DNA of 15,771 bases from Tieghemiomyces parasiticus (Eukaryota > Kickxellomycota > Dimargaritomycetes > Dimargaritales > Dimargaritaceae): assembly GCA_027575765.1 (NCBI GenBank), contig JANBPT010001049.1, positions 1 to 15,771 of the forward strand, in the 5' to 3' direction. The notes under the pieces were generated by a model. The model made no database searches. It was not told where the DNA came from and worked only from the letters and a program-made list of their open reading frames with translations. Both the position numbers and the translations under genes were made by a program. Positions 9,628 to 15,771 of this stretch are shown in pieces; within the stretch, counting starts at the first letter, position 1, and every line of letters starts with the position of its first letter.

Positions 9628-11209
9628 ATGGCTATCCTGTCGAATGGTTTGATTATCTTGGCTGCGTTGGCCGTTGCGGTTATTACGTCCCCTGTTGTTG
9701 CAAGCCCCGCTGCAGATATTCACCGTTTGCCTGCGGAGTTAATGTATAAGACACTGTCTCTGTTAAATGTCCGCCAACTGCGTAAATTAGCCACCCTCGA
9801 TTCGACCGTCAGCGCGTATGTCACGAACCTACCGATCTACCCCGGTCTTAAGGTAAGTAACAGTTCGGAAACAGTTACGTAGACTCTCTCTATGAGCGAA
9901 CTCCGCGACGATGATACTGGACGCCAGTTTCCTAAGCCGTACATTCCACCCCCCCCTTCTTCTCCCGCTCGTCAACGTCATGCCCTTACCCTCCCCGCCC
10001 GCCCCTCAACTGATGAACGGACCGCACGCCTACTCCCAGTCCCTAATTGAATACGGTAATATCATGGACGATTACATCGCCTCCACCAATAGACCTTCAT
10101 TCGAATATTCCAGTCCACTCCCGCCTCCCTCATCGAGCCTCGCCACTTTGGAACCACTGCTGCAACCCTTGGTGCTGACCTGTTTCTATCATCAGTACAT
10201 CCAGGCCCCCCTTTATCAAAAATTCAAGCTTACTCCAACGGGCGATATCTACCGACCTGCAGTGCCTGCTGCCAACCGTCCTGGTAGTTATCTTTACCCG
10301 CTGCAATTCTTGGCGGATTCTACAGCAGACGCTACGCACTTGGCTTTGGACCAAAATGCCGACGAGGCCGCCTTGACTCAAATCTACCGTGGTCAGGTAA
10401 TCGGGCTTGATCCAGCCACGACCAACTACGTGGTCCGGGTCCTGACCCACGCCCGCTGGAGCGGCCTCCTCGAACGAATCGATAAGGCTGCCGAGGCCGT
10501 TCCCGTCGAGAATTTCCTGACATATGAACCTACTGACGTTCACCTTCAGGATCCGGTAGGTTTAGCGTTGGCCGTCCGGGATATGGACTTCCTTATCCGC
10601 CTGCTGGCCTTCCTTTCCCGTAATCCGGTCCAACTCGCCCTATCGGAGCAGCTGCTGGCGTGGATCCCCATCGAGCATCTAAGACTAGCAGACGTTCTCT
10701 TCGACGCCCGCCACGCCGCGAGTACCGCCGAAACCCCATTCCCACCGCCTGCTGGGTCCGACGATTACGCCACCCGTCTACGGTATCGCGTCGTGTCGAC
10801 CCTCATTGAACACCTCTACATCTCAACGGTGGCAGTCTTTGCGGCGTTAGGACAGGTATCGGAACTGGTCGATTTTCAAAACTTGGTCCGCACGAGCTCT
10901 GCGACCAGTCTGGCCTTCCTGTACCATCAGATTCCGTTGAACCCCACCGTGCTACTAGTGGCCGCCTTGTTTAAAAAAAACGAGGTCGTAAAGGCGTTCG
11001 CCCCTCAGTTTTCAGCCACCGAGTATGATCGAGTGATCCAATTGGCCGAGAGTGGCGGTTGGCCCCGTGTCGCCTCGTTTCTCAAGGACAGCCGACCCGC
11101 GAGTTTTGCCAACGAACGTTTCGTTACCATCCGTACGGATTACCCGCTACTCGCCCTGGCACACAATCGCGCAGGCCCGTCGTTGCTGCATTTCACTTCG
11201 CCGCGGTGA
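9628..11209 (+). CDS. Predicted secreted protein with N-terminal F-box-like motif
   Basis: Two exons, 9628-9852 and 10040-11209, join in frame through a 187-nt intron (GTAAGT donor, CAG acceptor) and give 464 residues. The start ATG sits in a perfect GCCACCATGG context. Residues 1-25 are a clear signal peptide (hydrophobic run 8-20, likely cleavage after VVA). Immediately after it, residues 31-66 read like an F-box: LPAELMYKTLSLL, then LRKL and a Val/Ser-rich helix end. The rest is helical without a family I recognise. Residues about 246-270 (VGLALAVRDMDFLIRLL) and 379-425 (VAALFKKNEVVKAF, then AESGGWPRVASFLKD) resemble ankyrin-type helix pairs. The mature protein has a single Cys, so it cannot form internal disulfides. 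F-box proteins normally recruit substrates to SCF ubiquitin ligases in the cytosol or nucleus, so a secretion signal is odd. An effector delivered into another cell is one idea; a neutral lumenal helix that only resembles an F-box is another. Earlier acceptors (9863, 9927, 9936) break the frame. Confidence 0.7.
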
Positions 11210-11550
11210 TGGCCATGATGCCCCGCCCAAGATGCACTGTGACTTTTTTTTAAAAAAAATAATTAAAAGCCCTTGTCATTGGCCCTTCTAAGATGTTTGT
11301 GTGTGTAGGGGGGAGGAGGAGGAGGATGGGGGCTACCGCTCCTTCCCAACAAGGGGTAACTTCACCGGCATCATTAAATGACCTCGACATATGCCGCTGT
11401 TTAATAGAACCGCCTTGCATCTAACGGCGCATACGCGCGGCCAATTGACCGTGGCGCGGAACAGTCCGCCAGGGAACCATAGTAAGCACTGAAGCCTAAG
11501 CTGGTTACAAGTAGATACTAACATATATATAGAGAGAGGGGGGAATGAAT
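11210..11550. other. Intergenic between convergent genes
   Basis: The two flanking genes end toward each other here. It contains a perfect T8A8 palindrome at 11244-11259 followed by AATTAAA, a plausible poly(A) region for the plus-strand gene. A G-rich purine tract with GGA repeats lies at about 11299-11330. Near the right edge is the microsatellite listed separately. No gene is seen. Confidence 0.55.
11523..11544. repeat. Compound microsatellite (AT)n(AG)n then G-run
   Basis: About four AT units run directly into four AG units and a G-run. It ends 7 bp from the stop codon of the minus-strand ribosomal-protein gene, so it should lie in that gene's 3' untranslated region. Confidence 0.7.
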
Positions 11551-12640
11551 CTAAACGGCACTGAACCGGCTGTCGACCTTCTCCCAGTTGACCTGCTGCA
11601 AAAAGTTACGGATGTAGGCGCGCTTGTTGAGCTTGTAATCAGGGAGGTAAGCGTGTTCCCACATGTTGATGGCCAGAAGGGGGATATGTTCGCCCGAGGC
11701 CTGGGTGGGCGAACTACCTTGGCGCACGGTCCCGGTTCCGGTGTTGACATGGTAGTTGGTCTTGTAGAAGGGTTCCAGAGGGGCGCTTGAGTACGGGTCG
11801 TCAAGTTCTGTGTTGGTGTCGACGTCGTCCGAGCGGTCGGGGGTCAGCACCGAGCCAGCGTTGTAGGTATTCATGATACGGAGGTTACCCGTCTCATCCT
11901 CCACCAGCCAGGTCCACCCGGAACCGAAAATGGCCGCCGCTTGGTTCTCAAAGTCCTCGTAAAAGCTGTCCAGGCTCTGGTACCGCGATGCTACTTTGGC
12001 CTGCAGGCGCTGGGTCATCTGGGTGCGCTGGTCGTGGAGCGAGCTGAGGTAGAACCCCATGTTCCAGGCCTGCGACGCGTTGTTAAAGATGGCCGCGTGG
12101 CGCGGCTGCTTGGAGGCCTTGCGCGCAATAGTGGCCAGGGCGAGGTTCTCGTATTCGGTACCTGGTAGGAAAACAGGGGGAGGGGTGTGGTGCGTTGGGG
12201 TTGGGAAGGTAAGGACGGGTCGAGGGACCAAGCGTACAATACTCGATGGTGAATAAGGGGGCTTGGCGTCTAATAGTGCCTGTTATTAAGCCGACTGCTT
12301 AGCCAAATGGAAGCCACACGGGTGAAGGGGCAGTAAGTAAGGGCGACTTTCCCTACCAGCCGCTGCTGGAGCGAAACCCTTCACTGCCAGTGGATGAATC
12401 TTATGCCTTTGAGGACCCCCCTCTCCACTTACCAGTGGTCAGACGATTCACGTTGTTGACCAGATCGATCTGATAGTCGCGTAGCAGGCGGGCGGCGGCC
12501 GGGGAGAAGAGCGGCTTAAGGCCTTCCTCGAGCGACATGCCAAACTCGGGCGGGGCGTGCAGGCACCGCTTCGGGACGGCAGTGGCAAGGCGGACGGGAG
12601 CTACCCGGTTGACCAGACGGGACGCGGTGAGACGCAGCAT
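11551..12640 (-). CDS. SOD-fold mitochondrial small-subunit ribosomal protein (mS42/mS43 type)
   Basis: There are two exons on the minus strand, 12640-12433 and 12161-11551, with a 271-nt GTAAGT...CAG intron. The product is 272 residues. Residues 1-27 form an Arg-rich presequence. The body follows the Fe/Mn superoxide dismutase fold: an APPEFGMSLEEGLKP start like the SOD LPDLPY region, VNNVNRL (61-67), FGSGWTWLV (148-156), NMWEHAYLPDY (235-245) and VNWEKVDSRF (260-269). Aligned to human MnSOD, His26 is Leu52, His74 is Asn103, Asp159 is Asn235, and only His163 (His239) remains. The gateway Tyr34 is Leu60. An acidic, Ser/Thr-rich insert of about 40 residues (about 172-212) is absent from enzymes. 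Metal binding and dismutase activity should therefore be lost. Fungal mitoribosomes contain an SOD-like pair, mS42 (Rsm26) and mS43 (Mrp1), in the small subunit, and this fits one of them. I cannot say which. Confidence 0.85.
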
Positions 12641-13140
12641 GTCTTGTGATCGAGGAAGTAAGTGATCAACCGAAGTATATCTATTTAAGAAAACCCGAAA
12701 AGGAGGAGGAGGGGGGTGAATCAGAAATCCGTAATGGGGCCGTACGTTGCGACAAGGAAGGCAGATTGAAATCGGCTATGGCCCTTCAGTGACAGTTGGT
12801 AATGGGTGCATGAGACTTTGGAGAGCAGAGTAAGATGGAGGTCGCCAGGCAGTTGGTACTAGCACCCAGATCAGATCAACTCTATTGGAGCTCACCTGGG
12901 CTTCACCATGATGGTTAGATTCGCTTCAGATCCCATCGACGAATCTTTTGCCCGACTTGTGCACCAGATCCCACTGTCAGTCTATGTGGCGGAAAATATT
13001 ATAGGGGCTGCGATGAATTTCTGAGGGCAACGGTCCCACCTATGCACCAAGCTAGCTAATCCCCTCCCCTAGATACCCAGGGATCGTTGGTATGACATTA
13101 TGGATAAGAAATTATTGGTGCCAGTCGCGGATAAGAACGT
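12641..13140. other. Intergenic, upstream of mitoribosomal gene
   Basis: The right-hand part is the 3' flank of the SDR pseudogene. The left-hand part should hold the promoter of the minus-strand ribosomal-protein gene, where an AT-rich patch at about 12675-12692 is the only TATA-like candidate. A purine tract lies at about 12696-12717. No gene is seen. Confidence 0.5.
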
Positions 13141-14694
13141 TTAAGGTTCAGGCCAATTGCTCACCACCCCTCGGGCAAAGAGGCTCAAGGCCCCAAGTCG
13201 CCGTCTTTTCGCGCAAGGTGCATTATAGGTACTCGCACAGCGACGTGGCCAAGTGATCATGAGCGTTCAATAGTCAGCGACGGCAGGGCACGGCGGCTGG
13301 TTTGTTACCGTACCTGAATAGATAGTTTTGGTACGGCTCCTCGACAATAACCGGCGACGTGGCAACTTACGGAGTCATCAAGGTACCAACCAATCTCCAT
13401 GGCACTCGCCAAGAAGTAGTGCAGAATACGGATAAAGGTGCTTCCCAAGAATCCGCGCTCCAACTTGGCTGATTACTCAGCCTGGTTGGCAATGAACCCG
13501 GGCGAGTTGGAGTTGGCGTAGAGGGCACGGCTTTCACCGGCTTGGTGATTATAGACCCGACTCACCAGGTAACTCGCCGGTTTAGCCTGGCGGTAGGCTT
13601 TAACCCCTACCCCCTAGATAGGACGCCAGGCCGCTGACATAATCGAACTGAATACCCTCCGGAGAGGTGACGTTGGGGTTGCCACTACTCAGCATAAGGA
13701 TTTGGATGTCCCACGTGGCGAGAAAACATGGGAGCAGCTTCTGGGTGAAGCAGAAGTGACCTACCACAATGACTCCGAACTGGCCCTCGAGTCTGTTGGA
13801 AGGTTTCAAGGTAGTGAAAGTCCATCTGGGCCGCGTTGTTAATCCTTTAGAGTTGGTGATGTAGTGTGTTAGGTAGAGCTTTTAACAGAATCGTGCTCAC
13901 CTAGAGGGGGAGGGCCGACGTGGCCAAACGGTTTCAAGATGTAGTGAGCTAAAGGACGGGTGGTAATGGAGGGCAGGGGATACCGTGAAGACAAGTGAAA
14001 ATAAGGTAATAAAGCCCATTGAATACGGAAGAGAGTGGCAGATAGGTCGAGGTCCTCCCCGGCACCTTTTCTAGGTCCTTCGGGGAGCATTGTAATCTAT
14101 CACGGCCTGGTAGGCCTGGCAACCGGTGAGTCGCAATGGTTGGGAACAGGGGGTGGCCTTAAGGAGATCGGTTCCTTGGGACCGTCTCCTAAGTCCCATT
14201 GCTAAAAGCGCCACAGTAGAGGGGGAATAGAGGGAAGGGGGTGGGGAATCCTACGGTGAAGACAGTGCACAGATTGAAACATAGAACAGTAATTAAGGAC
14301 CATTCCAAATGTGCAATTTTCAATGTGGCTGAGGGCCTCCGGCTGAATTATAGATACCAGGTATTTTAAGACAACCTTTGTAGAGGCGAGGTTTTAACGC
14401 AACTTACAATTCATGGAGAGGACGGCGGTGTGCCAGAACGGCCTGACTGGCGTTGTAGACGGACTTTAGGCTGCTGAGGTCCTGGAGTAAATATTTGACC
14501 TTGAGGTTGCTGGTCTCGTCCTGGATATGTTGCACAGCAGCTGTACCACTCGCATCTGTGTGGACCGTCAGGAAGACGTGGGCGTTTTGGCGAGCCAGCT
14601 CGATGCTGGTAGCCATATTGAGCCCGTAGGTTCCACTAATCAGGAGCGCACGCTTGCTGGTCAAGTCAGGGATCCCATTGAACGTAAACACCAT
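13141..14694 (-). pseudogene. Short-chain dehydrogenase/reductase pseudogene
   Basis: Exon 1 (14694-14408) is open and begins MVFTFNGIPDLTSKRALLIS. It aligns with fungal WWOX/retinol-dehydrogenase-like SDRs, but the cofactor motif TGxxxGxG has become SGTYGLN, one residue short. A GTAAGT donor follows. The 563-nt intron ends in AAG, and joining to 13844 restores LINNA, the NNAG motif. Then comes a frameshift in the GGGCC near 13785, after which GHFCFTQKLLP and LMLSSGNPN (catalytic Ser) are readable. A second frameshift lies in G-runs at 13603-13616. Next are the catalytic YRQAK (Tyr and Lys kept) and YANSNSPGF, then an in-frame TAA at 13473-13475. GFLGSTF continues in the same frame to a GTAAGT donor at 13370. 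A short intron (13370-13314) leads to a degraded end with further stops, where YNAPCAK and LGALSLFAR recall the family's C-terminus, finishing at TAA 13141-13143. An intact copy would be an NAD(P)-dependent oxidoreductase of unknown substrate. Sequencing error could explain one lesion but not all. Confidence 0.8.
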
Positions 14695-15771
14695 GGTAAA
14701 GTGAGTGACATGGTTGCGGGAGGGGTGAGTAGGTGCAAAATCGAGCAAACAAGCGTTCACACAATATATATATATATATATAGAGAGAGAGGAATTGTGT
14801 GTGCGTGTGTGTGTAAAGAAAAAATACAAACAGGTGAGAATACGGATTGATTTATGCCAAACGTCAAGCACAATCCAGGAAGTGGGAGGTGATTTCCCTG
14901 TAGAACAAGGTCGTTTCACCTGTGTAGATAGATCAGTGATTCGTAGTGGCCGTAGAGCCCTCGATAATGAAAAGAAAACGAGGAGTCGCTGTCGCAGTAC
15001 CTTAACTCAATGCTACAAGGCACGACAAGGCCATCCAGTCAGTGTAAGGGGTTGTAAGCCAATTGGCGGATAGAATCACCATCGCTACCCCTTCCATATT
15101 CGGCACCCCGCCATCACTAAAGGTGGCATTAGTAAAATGCTATCACCGCAACACATTCGGTGAAGCATAATCGTCAAAATGCGAACGACCCTGTCTCGTT
15201 TAAGTTACCACTGGTGAGATGAGTATTGTCATTAGTGCGGATGTTTCCCAACGCGGCGCCACATTGCTAAGCTAGACAGTTATCTTGAGGGCTCATGTAA
15301 CCCCCGCTCGGTTAGCATTATCCAAGGTATTGGGTTTTCGTAGGGTTATATTACCGATTAGGAAGGAAAAAAGAAGTCGCCGGTCGTGGTAGAGTAGTGA
15401 TCACCAGGGAGGTGAAGCAAAGCTACCACATGGTAATCCGGGAGACGGCCACTCGGCTCAGCTATATAGCGCGAGTGGTAAAAGGGGAGAGGGGTAGGTA
15501 AAGGTCAACAACAAAAAATCAATGAAAGAAAGGTGCGAATAACAGGATACCGTGCGCATACCACATGGTACACATGGACACCAGGGGCATAGGTCGGAAA
15601 AAAAAGAAGGGGAAGGATAACGCGCGAGTAACAGGTAAGGCGGGGGAGCAAACCTGACAGCATTATAAGGTGCCGGGATCAAGGGCAAGGAAGCCTCCGC
15701 GATTCAGTTAACAGAGGGCCCGAATGATAGTGCACCAGCCCCATTTGCTGCAGCACAAACCCGTCGGGCAG
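14695..15771. other. Gene-free right end
   Basis: No frame shows a known domain. The longest minus frame near the end (15458-15688) is hydrophobic and Pro-rich without a recognisable family, and frames upstream of the SDR pseudogene cross the microsatellite. The 12-mer TACCACATGGTA occurs twice, near 15424 and 15560. The DNA to the right of 14694 is the former promoter side of the SDR gene. Confidence 0.5.
14764..14814. repeat. Compound microsatellite (AT)n(AG)n...(GT)n
   Basis: A 19-nt AT tract (14764-14782) runs into AG units (14782-14791). After AATT comes an 18-nt GT tract with one GC interruption (14797-14814). It lies about 70 bp upstream of the SDR pseudogene start codon. Confidence 0.9.

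Noticed and set aside
9928..10039. Alternative upstream acceptors for exon 2 of the F-box-like gene
   Set aside because: Joining at the AGs ending 9863, 9927 or 9936 puts the second exon out of frame, and the AG ending 9874 would leave a 22-nt intron. The CAG ending at 10039 keeps the frame and gives a normal intron length.
11551..12640. Active Fe/Mn superoxide dismutase
   Set aside because: Three of the four metal-binding residues and the gateway Tyr are replaced.
1..15771. CRISPR array, bacterial operon or biosynthetic gene cluster
   Set aside because: No spaced direct repeats. The genes are spliced, eukaryotic and functionally unrelated.

Overview
The window looks like nuclear DNA of a fungus. 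Protein genes carry short introns with near-invariant GTAAGT donors and CAG/TAG acceptors, the tRNA gene has no encoded CCA, and one gene encodes an SOD-fold mitoribosomal protein of the mS42/mS43 type known from fungal mitoribosomes. A CPSF6-like gene with 11 exons and intron-rich small genes fit an early-diverging fungus better than a yeast. That placement is inference.

Layout, left to right. 1-1690 is gene-free DNA almost without CpG (four CpGs in 1.7 kb), probably an old methylated repeat. 1691 to about 2143 is CpG-normal and has LTR-like features. It sits just upstream of an intronless tRNA-Leu(CAA) gene (2183-2264). 2817-5110 (+) is an 11-exon RRM protein resembling the CPSF6/CPSF7 subunit of cleavage factor Im. 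5111-7888 has no recognisable gene. 7889-8569 (+) is ISU1, the mitochondrial Fe-S cluster scaffold, with two extended GATA motifs upstream. 9628-11209 (+) is a two-exon gene for a predicted secreted protein whose mature N-terminus looks like an F-box. 11551-12640 (-) is the SOD-fold mitoribosomal protein, with three of four metal ligands replaced. 13141-14694 (-) is a short-chain dehydrogenase/reductase pseudogene with frameshifts and stops. No gene is seen from 14695 to the end.

Two intact genes act in mitochondria (Fe-S scaffold, small-subunit ribosomal protein) and one in nuclear mRNA 3'-end processing. They are ordinary neighbours, not a cluster. The most unusual items are the signal-peptide-plus-F-box protein, the abrupt CpG desert, the paired ATCWGATAA sites upstream of ISU1, and the multiply broken SDR gene that still keeps its catalytic YxxxK.
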